64,000 nt of DNA from Erinaceus europaeus (GCF_950295315.1 NC_080171.1:115873064-115937063), one strand, 5' to 3'; shown: positions 19,438 through 30,535, numbered from the stretch's first letter. Notes: generated by a model from the letters alone, not told the origin. A program made the numbers and translations.

Positions 19438-19800
19438 GGGGGCTGGGTGATGGCATACCTGGTTGAGTGCACATGTTACAATACACAAGAACCTGGGTTC
19501 GAGCCCTCAGGTCCCTCCTGCAGGGGGAAAGCAGGTGTCTCTGTGTCAATCTCCCTCTATTTTTGTAAACATTATTTATTTATTTATTTATTTATTTATT
19601 ATTGGATAGAGACAGAGATAAATCGAGAGGGGAGGAGGAGGAGAGAGAGAGAGACAGAAAAAGAGGGGGTAAGCTTCATGAGGCGTGAAGCGGGGCTGCA
19701 GGTGTCTCTCTCCCTCTCTATCTCCCCCTTGCCTCTCAGTTTCTGGCTATCTCTATCCAATAAATAAATAAAGATAATAAAAAAATTCAAAAATTAAAAA
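19438..19800 (+). mobile_element. Type B SINE with an inverted SINE piece inside
   Basis: The sense head and B box run to about 19565. An antisense type B tail/body piece (19570-19672, TTATTTATT...GGATAGAGACAGAG) follows, then the sense 3' half (19683-19795, GTGAAGCGGGGCTGC...CCAATAAATAAATAAAG). The last two can pair as a hairpin. Confidence 0.75.
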
Positions 19801-19986
19801 CAAACCAAATTAAATCGTGATTGAAAAAAAAAAGACCACCAAGTTACTGAGTAAAACTAAATCATGATGGCAAGCTATTATTTTTTTATTTAAATTTTTA
19901 ATTTCAAAGGGGTTCTATCTAATACTTTAATTTTTCCCTTTGAGTAAATATTATCACTTTATCCTCCAGTAAGAATCTTAATTACA

Positions 19987-20186
19987 GGGAGTTAGGTGGT
20001 AGCGCAGCAGGTTAACCGCACATGGCGCAAAGCGAAAGGACCGGCTTAAGGATACCGGTTTGAGCCCCTGGCTCCCCACCTGCAGGGGAGTCGCTTCACA
20101 GGCAGTGAAGCAGGTCTGCAGGTGTCTGTTTTTCTCTCCCCCTCTCTGTCTTCCCGTCCTCTCTCCATTTCTCTCTGTCCTATCTA
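19987..20186 (+). mobile_element. Type A SINE without A-rich tail
   Basis: The copy ends abruptly at CTGTCCTATCTAACA, before the CAACAA region, and is followed directly by TAATTAC, also present just before the head (TSD-like). Confidence 0.8.
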
Positions 20187-20352
20187 ACATAATTACTAAC
20201 AACTTTAATCTAACAACCTAATTAGTCATTTGCTTTACTCTAATATATATGTATAGCTATAGAAATTTCAAAAATATATTTAATAAACATAAAATCAATG
20301 TATATTTATATTATATATTTATAAGACAGCTTATATCAAAAAGATAATGGGG

Positions 20353-20657
20353 TCAGGGGCTGGGTAGTATCGGGGCAGGTTAAGTGCATGTGGCGCAAAG
20401 CACAAGGACCAGCATAAGGATGCCGGTTTGAGCCCCCGGCTCCTCACCTGCAGGGGAGTCGCTTCACAGGTGGTGAAGCAGGTCTGTAGGTGTCTATCTT
20501 TCTCTCCCCCTTCTGGATTCCCCTCCTCTCTCCACTTCTCTCTGTCCTATCCAACAATTACAACATCAATAACAACAACAATAACTACAATAATAACTAC
20601 AAGAACAATAAAAAGAGCAACAAAAGGGAAAATAAATATTTTTAAAAATTTTAAAAA
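20353..20657 (+). mobile_element. Type A SINE
   Basis: Complete sense copy with a CAATAACTACAATAATAAC-rich 3' part. It abuts the L1 fragment. Confidence 0.85.
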
Positions 20658-21727
20658 GACCCATACCTATGGACATCTATTCTTTGACAAAGGGGCCCAG
20701 ACTATTAAATGGGGGAAAGCAGAGTCTCTTCAACAAATGGTATTGGAAAGAATGGGTTGAAACATAGAGAAGAATGAAACTGAACCACTGTATTTCACCA
20801 AATACAAAAGTAAATTCCAAGTGGATCAAGGACTTGGATGTTAGACCACAAACTATCAGATACTTAAAGGAAAATATTGGCAGAACTCTTTTCTGCATAA
20901 ATTTTAAAGACATCTTCAATGAAACGAATCCAATTACAAAGAAGACTAAGGCAAGTATAAACCTATGGGACTACATCAAATTAAAAAGCTTCTTCACAGC
21001 AAAAGAAACCACTACCCAAACCAAGAGACCCCTCACAGAATGGGAGAAGATCTTTACATGCCATACATCAGACAAGAGTTTAATAACCAACATATATAAA
21101 GAGCTTGTCAAACTCAACAACAAGACAACAAATAACCCCATCCAAAAATGGGGGGAGGACATGGACAGAATATTCACCACCGAAGAGATCCAAAAGGCTG
21201 AGAAACACATGAAAAAATGCTCCAAATCTCTGATTGTCAGAGAAATGCAAATCAAGACAACAATGAGATACCACTTCACTCCTGTGAGAATGTCATACAT
21301 CAGAAAAGGTAACAGCAGCAAATGCTGGAGAGGGTATGGGGTCAAAGGAACCCTCCTGCACTGCTGGTGGGAATGTCTGTTGGTCCAACCTCTGTGGAGA
21401 ACAGTCTGGAGAACTCTCAGAAGGCTAGAAATGGACCTACCCTATGATCCTGCAATTCCTCTCCTGGGGATATATCCTAAGGAACCCAACATATCCATCT
21501 AAAAAGACCTGTGTACACATATGTTCTTGGCAGCACAATTTGTAATAGCCAAAACCTGGAAGTAATCCAGGTGTCCAACAACAGATGAGTGGCTGAGCAA
21601 GTTGTGGTCTATATACACAATGGAATACTACTCAGCTATAAAAGATGATGACTCCATGAGCCAGAGCTAAACAATGATCCTGTGTGTGTGTGTGTGTTTC
21701 TCTATATATATCTTTCTTGCCTTTTTT

Positions 21728-21815
21728 TGTATCAGAGCACAGATCAGCACTGGTTTATAGTGGTGCAGGGGATTGAACCTGGGACTGCAGAGCCTCAGGC
21801 ATGAGAGTCTCTTCT
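21728..21815 (-). mobile_element. Type D SINE, partial
   Basis: Antisense: TATCAGAGCACAGATCAGC, GGGGATTGAACCTGGGAC, CAGGCATGAGAGTCTCTT. Confidence 0.8.
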
Positions 21816-22400
21816 GCTCTGTACCTCTCATTCAAATAAAATAAATAATTTTTAAAATGTCTCCTAAGTAACAGATCAGGATCAACTTCACTGAAAAAGA
21901 CAGCTTATACTGGCCTCCTTTATTTATTATTCATATTCACTGAGCCATAAAATTTTATTGCCATAAAGAACATCTCAGAAACTATATCTCAGAAAACCCA
22001 TTGTTCTATAGATTAGGAGACTATGATTTATAAAAAGAAAGAGTAACTTCAAAAAGATAGACAAATATAAACATATGTGGAACTAGTAACTACCATTTTG
22101 ACTCCTGGTCTTTTCAGAGACTCAGTGTTATTATAATTTTAGTTCTAAATACTTTTATGCCATTTACATTTCTTCTAATGTCAGTGAAATTTTTTATGTT
22201 GGATAATTTGATGAAGATAAACAAAATATTCACATTGTTTTACTAGTTTTCCCTTTGACAGAATAAATCAAAACTTCTTCCATGCTGACCTTAACTTTCC
22301 CCCACCTCCAGTTTTCCATTATTCAAATCAGAACCACTAAGGACATGGGAAAATTTATGTAAATCATTATTTCACTGAGTTTATCCTATAATTCTCAAAA

Positions 22401-22435
<35 letters not shown>
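22401..22435. repeat. (AAAT)n
   Basis: Eight or nine AAAT units at the right end of the insertion, behaving like a retroposon tail. Confidence 0.9.
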
Positions 22436-22436
<1 letters not shown>

Positions 22437-22799
22437 GGTGACTTCACTGTTTTCAGCCGATCTTGGATGGACCTTGAAAAATTCATGTTAAGTGAAATAA
22501 GTCAGAAACAGAAGGATGAATATGGAATGATCTCACTCTCAGGCCGAAGTTGAAAAACAAGATCGGAAAAAAAAAACACAAGTAGAACCTGAACTGGAAT
22601 TGGCGTATGGCACCAAAGTAAAAGACTCTGGGGTGGGTGGGTGGGGAGAATGCAGGTCCAAGAAGGATGACAGAGGACCTAGTGGGGGTTGTATTGTTAT
22701 ATGGGGAACTGGGGGATGTTATACATGTAAAAACTATTGTATTTACTGTTGAATGTGAAACATTAATTCCCCAGTAAAGAAATTTTAAAAAGAAAAGAA

Positions 22800-23062
22800 A
22801 AAGCACACATCATCACACACAAGGAGCCAGGATGAAGCCCATGGTCCTCACCTGTGGGGATGGGGGCCGGGGGGTGCTTCACAGTGGTGAAGCAGTGCTA
22901 TATATATCTCGTTCTCTTTCACTCCTGTCTTCCCCTCCCTCTCAATTTCTCTGTTTCTATCAAAAAAGAAAGAAGAAAGAGAGAGAAGAGGGGCACCAGG
23001 AGCAGTGGATTCACTGTGCAAGCACTGAGCCCAGTGATAACCCTGGTGGGGGGAAATGTTAT
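22800..23062 (+). mobile_element. Long-form SINE, diverged
   Basis: GGATGAAGCCCATGGTCCTC, CACAGTGGTGAAGCAGTGC, then GGAGCAGTGGATTCACTG ... AACCCTGGTGG. Confidence 0.7.
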
Positions 23063-23107
23063 AGATAAGTGGCAATTACTGAGGCAATGTGAGCTCAAAG
23101 AAGAAAA

Positions 23108-23312
23108 AAATGCACCTGGTTGACAGCACTTGTTACAATGTGCAAGGACCAAGGTTCAAGCCCTCTGGTCCCGACCTGTGTGTGTGTGTGGGGGGGGTGC
23201 GGGGGAGCTTCACAAGTGGTGAAGTAGGTCTGCAGGTGTCTCTCTCTCTCCTCTGTCACCCCCTTGCCTCGTGATGTCTGTTATTCTGCAATAAATAAAA
23301 ATAATAAAACAT
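23108..23312 (+). mobile_element. Type B SINE with a (GT)n/G insert
   Basis: CACCTGGTTGACAGCAC head, AGGTTCAAGCCC B box; the CCCCACCTGCAGGG segment is replaced by a GT run plus G run; tail GCAATAAATAAAAATAA. Confidence 0.8.
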
Positions 23313-23940
23313 TTTAAAAAGAAAAAGGAAAAAATGCATACTATAAATCACAAAATTTAATGCATGTGTATAAAAGCATGTCTCATTTTACTACACTTTG
23401 TGTGGTATTTACATTCGGAATGCCATCCCTATGCCTGCATTTCTATGACATCTGCACTGCGGGAAAGGGAATTTCCTTCACTGGAGCACCACCTGGAAGA
23501 TGGCACTGTCCTTGGAGTTCACTGAAGCGCCATACTTCCTTTCTTGTCTGAGGAGCTTTTGCCAGTAGATTCTGCCACAGGCTTTTGCCTCAAATAACAT
23601 GTAAGAGTCATTCATTCCAGTCCCTTCCACAGGACTCTCAGAGGCCACTGCCTTATGAAGAAATGCCTGCCTGGACTCATCAATACGCACACAGCCAACG
23701 TTCACAGTGGAACTGCTTTATGAGTGAGCCACAGACAAACACAACAGTCGTGACAGCAATGACAGAGGCACAGAAGTCTTGACGTTCCAAACTCCTTCCC
23801 ACATAACTCGCCCCGTGCCTCTGTTTTCCCCTGAACAATAACCTTTGAAATAAACTAGTAATCAGTTTTCCTGCGTTTGTGGAGCTATCCAAGCACATCA
23901 ATAGAACCCAGAGAAAAGGTGTCATGGGAACTTCGGACTT
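23313..23940. other. Spacer; possible ancient LTR at the right end
   Basis: Mostly unique. At 23810-23935, AAATAAACTAGTAATCAG, TTTTCCTGCGTTTGTGGAGC and AATAGAACCCAGAG resemble the end of an old mammalian LTR. The class was not confirmed. Confidence 0.35.
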
Positions 23941-23944
23941 GTCT

Positions 23945-24660
23945 CATTATATGCTACTGTATGGATGAACATTATTTATGTATTCACTCATCCACTAATA
24001 GACCCTTGGTATTTCTGTATTTTGGCTATTATAAATAAAGCTACTATTAACATTTATGTAGAAGCTTTTGTGGAATACACTATATATACATATATATTTA
24101 AAAATATTTATTTATTCCCTTTTGTTGCTCTTGTTTTATTATTGTAGTTGTTGTTGTTGTTGGATAGGACAGAGAGAAATGGAGGGAGGAGGGGAAGACA
24201 GAGAGGGGAAGAGAAAGATAGACACCTGCAGAACTGCTTCACTGCCTGTGATGTGACTCCCCTGCATGTGGGGAACTGGGGGCTTGAACCAGGATCCTTA
24301 CACTAGTCCTTTCACTCTGCGTCATGTGTGCTTAACCCGGCTGCGCTACCGCCCAACTCCCTGTGAAAATACATTTATACTTCCCTTTAGTATATACTCT
24401 GGAGTGAGATTGCTAAGTCATATGGTAACTATGTTCAACTTTTGGAGGAATTTCCAAACTATTTTCCAAAACAACTACAACATTCTCCATTTCCACCAGC
24501 AGTGCGAAAGGACCCTCATTTCTCCATATCCTTGTCTACACTTGTTATTTTCTGCCTTTCTTACTGTAGCCATTCTTGTGTGTGTGGAGTAGTATGTCAT
24601 TATGACTTGGATTTGCATTTCCCTGGTAGATATTATTAGCAAGATTATTAGTGTCCCCTA
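23945..24660 (-). mobile_element. Old L1 fragment, split by a SINE
   Basis: Reversed L1 landmarks: CACTCATCCACTAATAGAC, TTTTGGCTATTATAAATAAAG before the SINE, then TCTGGAGTGAGATTGCTAAG, CCAAACTATTTTCCAAAAC, CATTTCCACCAGCAGTG and GGATTTGCATTTCCCTGG after it. ORF2 C-terminal region, not open. Confidence 0.75.
24098..24361 (-). mobile_element. Type A SINE nested in L1
   Basis: Complete antisense copy: TTTATTTATTCCCTTTTGTTG to GCTACCGCCCAACTCCC. Confidence 0.9.
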
Positions 24661-24708
24661 CCCTCACAATCCATCTCAGGTATTTATTCAGTCCACAAAA
24701 ATCTTCCC

Positions 24709-24783
24709 CTTCTCCCTCTCTCTCTCTCTCTCCCTCTCTCTCTCTCTCTCTTTTTCTCTCTCCCTCTCTCTCTCTTTCTCTCT
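24709..24783. repeat. (TC)n-rich tract
   Basis: A pyrimidine repeat at the 3' end of the antisense SINE that follows. Confidence 0.9.
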
Positions 24784-25033
24784 TGCCCCTAGGATTATTG
24801 CTAGGGTTTAGTGTCAGCACTATGAATCCACCTCTCCCAGGGGCTTTATTATTATTATTGGATAGAATGGAGAGAAATTGAGAGGGGAAAAGAAATAGAG
24901 AGAGAGACAGAGAGACACCTGAAGACCTGCTTCACTGCTTGTGAAGTCACCACTGCAGGTGGGGAGTGGGGCTGGAACCCAGATCCTTGTGCATAGTGCT
25001 ATGGGCACTTAGCAGGGTGCCCCTCTGCCCCAC
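24784..25033 (-). mobile_element. Type A SINE, long form
   Basis: TTGCCCCTAGGATTATTGC block, ATTATTATTATTGGATAG, body and decayed head. Confidence 0.8.
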
Positions 25034-25494
25034 CCCCATCCTTCCCTTCTCTACGTTCTTTTAAGTACTGTGGAACAGTACCATCTGTGAGCTAATTGTG
25101 CTTTGTGGAAATAATCTCTGCTTTGATTGTGTTAATGGTTTCTTGTGACATACACATGTCAGAACTCATCAGGTTATATACTTTAAGTATGAGCAAGCAT
25201 TTGATTGTTTATCAATTATAACTTAGTAGAGCTGCCAAAACAAGTAACTCCTGCCGGCTTCCTGCACAAAATCAATATGACCCATGTCAGGTGCCTTGCC
25301 TAACTATAGCCCCTCTTTAAAAAAAAAAAAATCTAAATTCTTCAGAAGCCTTTTGCCTACTTGTCTTTATATTATCAGATGTCTCAGAATTTAAAAGGTG
25401 TTAGGACTGAAGTATGAGTGGTATGAAAGCTGGGTCTCGGTGAAGGTGAAGGGCTCTCTGGAAATAATGAATAATAAATGTTAAAGAATTATAA
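25034..25494. other. Spacer, no gene seen
   Basis: AT-rich DNA with one A run at 25319-25331. Confidence 0.5.
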
Positions 25495-25770
25495 GATAAT
25501 TATTGTCTTTCAGCCACCAAGTTGCAGATGCTACTATGACTCCACTCTGCCTCCCTGGGCAGATGATCTCGCCAACATGTCCCAGAACCCCACCTCTCCA
25601 GAGCCCTACCTCACTAGGGAAAGACAGAAACAGGCTGGGGGTATGGATCCACCTGCCAACACCCATGTCCAGTGGAGAAGCAGTTACAGAAGCCAGACCT
25701 TCCACCTCCTGAACCCCAGAAAGAATTTCGGTCCATACTCCCAGAGGAGAAAATGACCAGAGAGAGCTCC
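25495..25770 (+). mobile_element. Repeat F, sense, partial
   Basis: GCCACCAAGTTGCAGATGC, CCCCACCTCTCCAGAGCCC, GAAGCAGTTACAGAAGCCAG and GTCCATACTCCCAGAGG. The same words occur in reverse at 17110-17330 and 53690-53930. The final 3' end is missing. Confidence 0.65.
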
Positions 25771-26364
25771 AAGAATCTTTGGCTTTATATCATCACTGAA
25801 AGGGAAGAGAATCTGGAAAGCGCCAGAGGAAGCCAGGCACTGTTTCTTTTATCTGAGATGCAAGACTGTAAAGGAAGCATATTCATAGTAATAGGGTGTC
25901 ACTTAAAAAGGAAGCTAAGGCAGTCAATACAAATGTAGGTGATGGACGGAAAAGAATAGTTCTAGAACTATTTTATTATTCCTGAGCCGAGCCTCCAGGA
26001 CATTTCTCTTCCCTCTTTTCCCTGTCATGACTTTCTGGTTGATTCCAGTTGTTTCTTGTCTCTGGAGCCCTCCCCTCTCACACCTCCATCTGTAGTCATG
26101 CTGCGTGAACTCCAGCAATGCCTGTTTAGTTGTGGACCAACTGCTGTCTCATTCCCAAGCAGCACTTCCCACCAAGCCCTGTCAGGAAATCTTCTCCACT
26201 AGGCTTTGCCATGTTCTAGTTCACAACCACCCCGGTGAGTATCATCAGCCTGGTTCACCTTTGTGTTACCAGCACCCAACACTGCGTCTGACTATAGAAA
26301 ATGCTCCGATGTGGTCTGAAAAAACAATTAATTCTAATCTAAGGCTCCTGTTGTATATATATTT
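25771..26364. other. Spacer, no gene seen
   Basis: Unique-looking DNA of moderate GC. No domain in its short frames. Confidence 0.5.
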
Positions 26365-26640
26365 TTGCCTCCAGGGTTACCACTGGGGTTCAGTGCCTGC
26401 AATATGAATTCTCTGCTCCTGGCGACCATGTTTTTCATCTACTGGATAAGACAGAAAGAAATTGAGAGGGGAAGAGAAGATAAAGAGGGAGAGAGAAAGA
26501 CAGACACCTGCAGACCTGCTTCATCGCTCATGAAGTGGACCCGCTGCAGGTGGGGAGCCTGAGCTCAAACTCAAACCTTGAGAAGTCCTTGCACTTTGTA
26601 CTATGTGTGCTTAACTAGGTATGCCACCAGCCAGCTCCCT
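26365..26640 (-). mobile_element. Type A SINE, long form
   Basis: TTGCCTCCAGGGTTACCACTG ... TTAACTAGGTATGCCACC. Confidence 0.8.
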
Positions 26641-26663
26641 AGGCTCTTGATTCAAAACGGGGA

Positions 26664-27625
26664 GGGAGTCAGGCGGTAGCACAGAGGGTTAAGCGCAGGT
26701 AGCGCTAAGTGCAAGGACGAACATAAGGATCCCGGTTCAAGTCCCATGTTGTTGAGGTGGTCTGGTGTCAGGCTGCACCGCGGAGAAGAGAGTGGACGTC
26801 CAGAGCAAAGGGGTACACAAATCTTTATTATAGGATGGGGGGGTTTGGTTCAGACCACGTGGAGCCAGCCGGCAATGGCCGTACCCACTACCTGACCACG
26901 GGGGAGAGCAGGGGGCGAGATCTGAGAGAGGGGGAGCTGAGAGCCCAGAGAGAGGGGGAGGGTGAGGGGGCTTTTTATTGGGCAACAACCAGGGGTGACG
27001 TGTGGGGCCAGGATTGGTTGAAGGGGGCACTGCTAGGATTTCGCGGGGCGTAGTAAAACCTGGAGGCGGAGACTGCATCAGAATAACTCCTCAGCAACAT
27101 CTCCTCCTATCCCTTTATATCTAAATGGACACAGTAAAGAAAAATGGAATGGAGCAGGCTTAAATGTTTTAGAGGAATGCCGTGCTCAGGTGGGAAGATG
27201 TAGGACTTCTGGAGGAGGAAAAGCTTAAATGGCTGCGAGCCTTGTGAGATTTATGCATCCTCCTGTGCTCAACCCCTCTTTAGAGAAAGAGACTTACCTG
27301 GAGAGACTCATCTCATAGGTTTAAGCGCAGCCTGCTCAACCATCTCTTCACAATATCTCTACATCTTTTCTATCTTTCTATCTAGTAATTGCATAAGATG
27401 TACAAAGTCTGTAAAAGACTATCATGGAGCAGAAACCCAGACTCCCCACCTGCAAGGGAGTCACTTCACAAGTGGTGAAGCAGGTCTGCAGGTGTCTGTC
27501 TTTCTCTCCCCCTCTCTGTCTTCCCTTCCTCTCTCCATTTCTCTCTGTCCTATCCAACAACAACAACATCAATAATAACTACAACAAAAAAACAAGGGCA
27601 ACAAAAGGAAATAAAGAAAAGAGAA
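26664..27625 (+). mobile_element. Type A SINE, split by an LTR
   Basis: Head to B box at 26664-26746 (GGGAGTCAGGCGGTAGCAC ... GGTTCAAGTCCC). The body resumes at 27436 (CCCAGACTCCCCACCTGC) and runs to the CAACAAAAGGAAATAAAG tail. Confidence 0.85.
26747..27435 (-). mobile_element. LTR of a different endogenous retrovirus family, antisense
   Basis: About 689 bp inserted in the B-box region of a SINE. In sense orientation it ends CCTCAACAACA, preceded by AATAAAG (reverse of the TCTTTATTA at 26820-26829) and an upstream CCAATAAAAAG TATA-like stretch (reverse near 26970). CCCA is present on both sides, so the TSD is 4 bp or slightly longer and the exact 5' end is uncertain. It does not resemble the LTRs at 8560 and 16678. 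Confidence 0.65.
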
Positions 27626-27679
27626 AAAAAATCCAAAAAAAATTAAAAAAAAAAAACGGGGGAAAAAAAGGAATTGTGA

Positions 27680-27785
27680 AGAAGTATTGAATTTGCCCAA
27701 AGTCCTGTATCCAGTTAGTGAGTGGCAAAACTGGGATAAAATCCCCAATCTCTTGGGCTCACTCTAACACTTAGAACTTTGCATG
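27680..27785 (+). mobile_element. MIR fragment
   Basis: TTGCCCAAAGTCCTGTATCC, AGTTAGTGAGTGGCAAAACTG and GGATAAAATCCCC match the core of the mammalian-wide MIR SINE. Confidence 0.6.
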
Positions 27786-27865
27786 GCGCAGAGATCAAGC
27801 TGAACTATCAAGTTAACAGAGTTCTGGTATAAACATTGATGGTGTCTCTGTCTCTCTCTCTCTCC

Positions 27866-27897
<32 letters not shown>

Positions 27898-27901
27898 CTG
27901 T

Positions 27902-27933
<32 letters not shown>

Positions 27934-28300
27934 AGCAGTAGAGCCAGCCAGGGTGGAGGGCTCAGGCCCTACTTGCTGCCCCTTCTAAGAGTGGGTAGGC
28001 AGAGCCCTTTGCCCATTGCAGGCCACAGGCCAGAGCTCACTAACTAAGAGATTAAGAGGAAGAAGAGGGTGAGGGAAAAATGATAAGTTATTATTTTCAT
28101 AAAAGAAAATGATCACTTCCCCAAACTGGGCCCCTCCTACTGCTGGGAATGTTTGGCCAAAGACAGGAGAACTCCCTGACAGAGGCAGACCAGGGCATCT
28201 GTCCCTGGGGGAAAAGCCTAGGCCACACAGACTCAGTCCCCCATTTGCTTGTTAGTTTTTTCACTCCCCCCACCAATCCCATTCAAAACTAAGCTCGTAC
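27786..28300. other. Spacer with a microsatellite
   Basis: Apart from the TC/TG repeat, unique-looking DNA with moderate GC. Confidence 0.5.
27844..27933. repeat. (TC)n(TG)n microsatellite
   Basis: TC run, then about 35 TG units with a few interruptions. Z-DNA-prone. Confidence 0.95.
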
Positions 28301-28478
28301 ATTTGGCTGAGTACCTGAGGAGAGCTCATCTAACAGTGTGTGGATCCCAGGTCAGCGCACCAGAACCATATGGACACACCACAGGCACTTACAGGAACTC
28401 CACAAATGGTAGAATAATGGTGTGGTGTTTCTTCTCTCTGCCTCTCTCTCTCTCTTCTCTCTCTCCCTCCCTCCCTCC

Positions 28479-28509
<31 letters not shown>

Positions 28510-28520
28510 TTTCTCTCACA
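28301..28520 (+). mobile_element. Old SINE-like fragment ending in (TC)n
   Basis: GGCTGAGTACCTGAGGAGAG, GGATCCCAGGTCAGCGC, then a CT/CCT microsatellite at 28436-28520. Family uncertain. Confidence 0.4.
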
Positions 28521-28560
28521 TCTATCTGTCTATCTAGAAGAAAGCAAAAAAAAAAAAAAA

Positions 28561-28742
28561 AGCTTCACAGGCGGTGAAGCAGGTCTACAGGTGTCTATCT
28601 TTCTCTCCTCCTCTCTGTCTTCCCCTCCTCTCTCCATTTCTCTCTGTCCTATCCAACAACGACAACAACAATAATAACTACAACAATAAAACAACAAGGG
28701 CAACAAAAGGGAATAAATAAATAAAATAAATATTTAAAAAAA
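28561..28742 (+). mobile_element. Type A SINE, 5'-truncated
   Basis: Begins at GCTTCACAGGCGGTGAAGC, lacking the tRNA-like head. GAAAGCAAAAAAAAAAA flanks both sides. A 5'-truncated SINE with TSD shows truncation at insertion. Confidence 0.9.
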
Positions 28743-28769
28743 AAAAAAAAGAAAGCAAAAAAAAAAAGG

Positions 28770-29398
28770 TCATGTCAAATCTTTGGTTGGACATACAGAC
28801 CAGGTCCTGCTGCCTGTGGTAAAGCCAGGGTGAGAGATCCAACCAAGGCCTGACTGCACTTATTTATTCTTGGCTGCGTCCAGGGGCTCATACAGATTTG
28901 CTCCTATAGAACAGCTACACATGTCCTGGGCTTCGGAGATCTATTCTTGGGACCTTTATTTCTGGCTCAGTGCATTTTAGTCAGTAGGCATCTCGCTTTC
29001 TGTCATTTCCCATGTACCTTATGCCAACTCTAACGTTTGGTTTCCAGGGCCCCAGCTTGCCCCTGGCAACCAGCACTATGCAGATGGCCTTTCAGTGGAT
29101 GGCAGGACTGGAGGGATGGAGCCTCCCAACAAATGAATTCACATAGATGTGAAATTCAAGCCCCACTTCTAGACATGCTACACACACTCTCATTGCCCAC
29201 TAGAATGAAAGCGGTGATACCCTCAGCACAGAATGTCCAGCTCAAGTAGCCTGGAGTCTAGGTACTGTTGTCACCTGCTGTTTACTAGTCCTGGCCACCT
29301 CCATCTTCCTTGGAAGGTAATTCTGTATCTAGAACAAGACAGCATGCGCTGCAGGAAGGGAGCCATCTACAAAGCGTGCTACAAAAAAAATGAGCTTG
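28770..29398. other. Spacer, no gene seen
   Basis: About 630 bp, moderate GC, SINE-free. No clear coding signal. Confidence 0.5.
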
Positions 29399-29699
29399 GG
29401 GGCCGGGCAGTAGCGCACATGGTGCAAAGCTGAAGGATTGACTCAAGGATTGACTCAAGGATCTGGGTTCAAGCCCCTGGCTCCCCACCTGCAGGCGGGA
29501 TCGCTTCACAAGCACTGAAGCAGGTCTGCAGGTGTCTATCTTTCTTTCCCCCTCTCTGTCTTTCCCATCTCTCTCAATTTCTCTCTGTCCTATGTTGTCC
29601 AATAACAACAGCAACAACAATGGGGAAAAAATGGCTGCCAGGAGCAGTGGATTCGTAGTGCAGGGCCCCAGCAATAACCTTGGAGGCAAAAAAAAAAGG
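29399..29699 (+). mobile_element. Type A SINE, long form, A box deleted
   Basis: GGGCCGGGCAGTAGCGCACATGG lacks the GTTAAGCGC part. GGATTGACTCAA is duplicated at about 29436. The long-form block ends AACCTTGGAGGC. Confidence 0.85.
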
Positions 29700-29940
29700 A
29701 CTAACTTGCGTACTTGTCTTCTAGTCTTTTCTGTGCTCACCCATTCTGTGTAGCTGGGCCTACATGAGACCCTCCATCTCAGTGTGAAAAGATAATACTT
29801 GCTCTTCTGATGTTGCAAGATTATTTGAATTACACTATCACTTCTTTAGCCAATACTACAAGCTATGATCATTATTCATAGATTTATTACCTCTTAAGTA
29901 GACCTTCAACTCCTTTGTCAAACAGTATTTTCCTCTTTTA

Positions 29941-30145
29941 TTTTTTTCAATAGGACAGAGAGAAATGGAGAGAGAAGGGGAAGACAGAGAGGGGGAGAGA
30001 AAGATAGACACCTGCTGATCTGCTTCACCACCTGTGAAGCGACTCCCCTGCAGGTGGGGAACCAGGGGCTCGAACCAGGATCCTTATGCTGGTCCTTGCA
30101 CTTTGCACCACATGCGCTTAACCCACTGCACTACTGCCCAACCCC
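29941..30145 (-). mobile_element. Type A SINE with 18-bp TSD
   Basis: CAGTATTTTCCTCTTTTA at 29923-29940 and 30146-30163 flanks a copy whose CAACAA-type 3' part is missing. Confidence 0.95.
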
Positions 30146-30254
30146 CAGTATTTTCCTCTTTTAGCCATTGGAAGGAGGCAACAAAGCAGGCAAAGTTAGC
30201 TTAGACAATGAAAACAGCAGGTAAATTGTATCACAGTCAAGAGATGAAAATTCA

Positions 30255-30535
30255 GGGAGTTGGGTGGTAGCACACATGGCGCAAAGTGTTAAGGACCAGC
30301 TAAGGATCCCGGTTTGAGCCCTGGCTCCCCACCTGCAGGGAAGTCGCTTCACAGGTGGTGAAGCAGGTCAGCAGGTGTCTGTCTTTCTCTTCCCCTCTCT
30401 GTCTTCCCCTCCTCTCTCCATTTCTCTCTGTCCTATCTAACAACGATGACATCAACAACAACAATAATAACTACAACAATGAAACAACAGGGGCAACAAA
30501 AGGGAATAAATAAATATTTACCAAAAAAAGAGAGA
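30255..30535 (+). mobile_element. Type A SINE with perfect TSD
   Basis: GAGATGAAAATTCA at 30241-30254 and 30536-30549. The head is partly deleted (GTAGCACACATGG). Confidence 0.95.

Larger units (their letters stand above)
21651..22435. other. 785-bp insertion inside the L1
   Basis: Holds a broken type D SINE (CCAGAGCTAAACAATG at the left; tail near 21818-21860) with an antisense type D copy in it (21728-21815), then about 540 bp of unrelated AT-rich DNA, then (AAAT)n at 22401-22435. GATGATGACTCCA before and AATGGTGACTTCA after look like a diverged TSD. Confidence 0.6.
20658..22795 (+). mobile_element. L1 fragment: ORF2 C-terminus and 3' UTR, split by an insertion
   Basis: A 242-codon open frame (20774-21502) carries the L1 ORF2 C-terminal region: [91 protein letters not shown]. 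Upstream sequence (20658-20773, CTATGGACATCTATTCTTTG) belongs to the same ORF2 but is out of frame. The L1 stops at about 21650 and resumes at 22436 with ATGGTGACTTCAC through GTGAAATAAGTCAG to CCCCAGTAAAGAAATTTT. It overlaps in content with 13320-14215 and is better preserved. No reverse transcriptase or endonuclease domain is left. Confidence 0.9.

Noticed and set aside
20774..21502. 242-codon open frame
   Set aside because: Not a host gene: it is the C-terminal part of L1 ORF2, lacking the catalytic domains.
26737..27078. 113-codon proline-rich frame on the minus strand
   Set aside because: Lies inside the antisense LTR; LTRs are non-coding here and the composition is low complexity.
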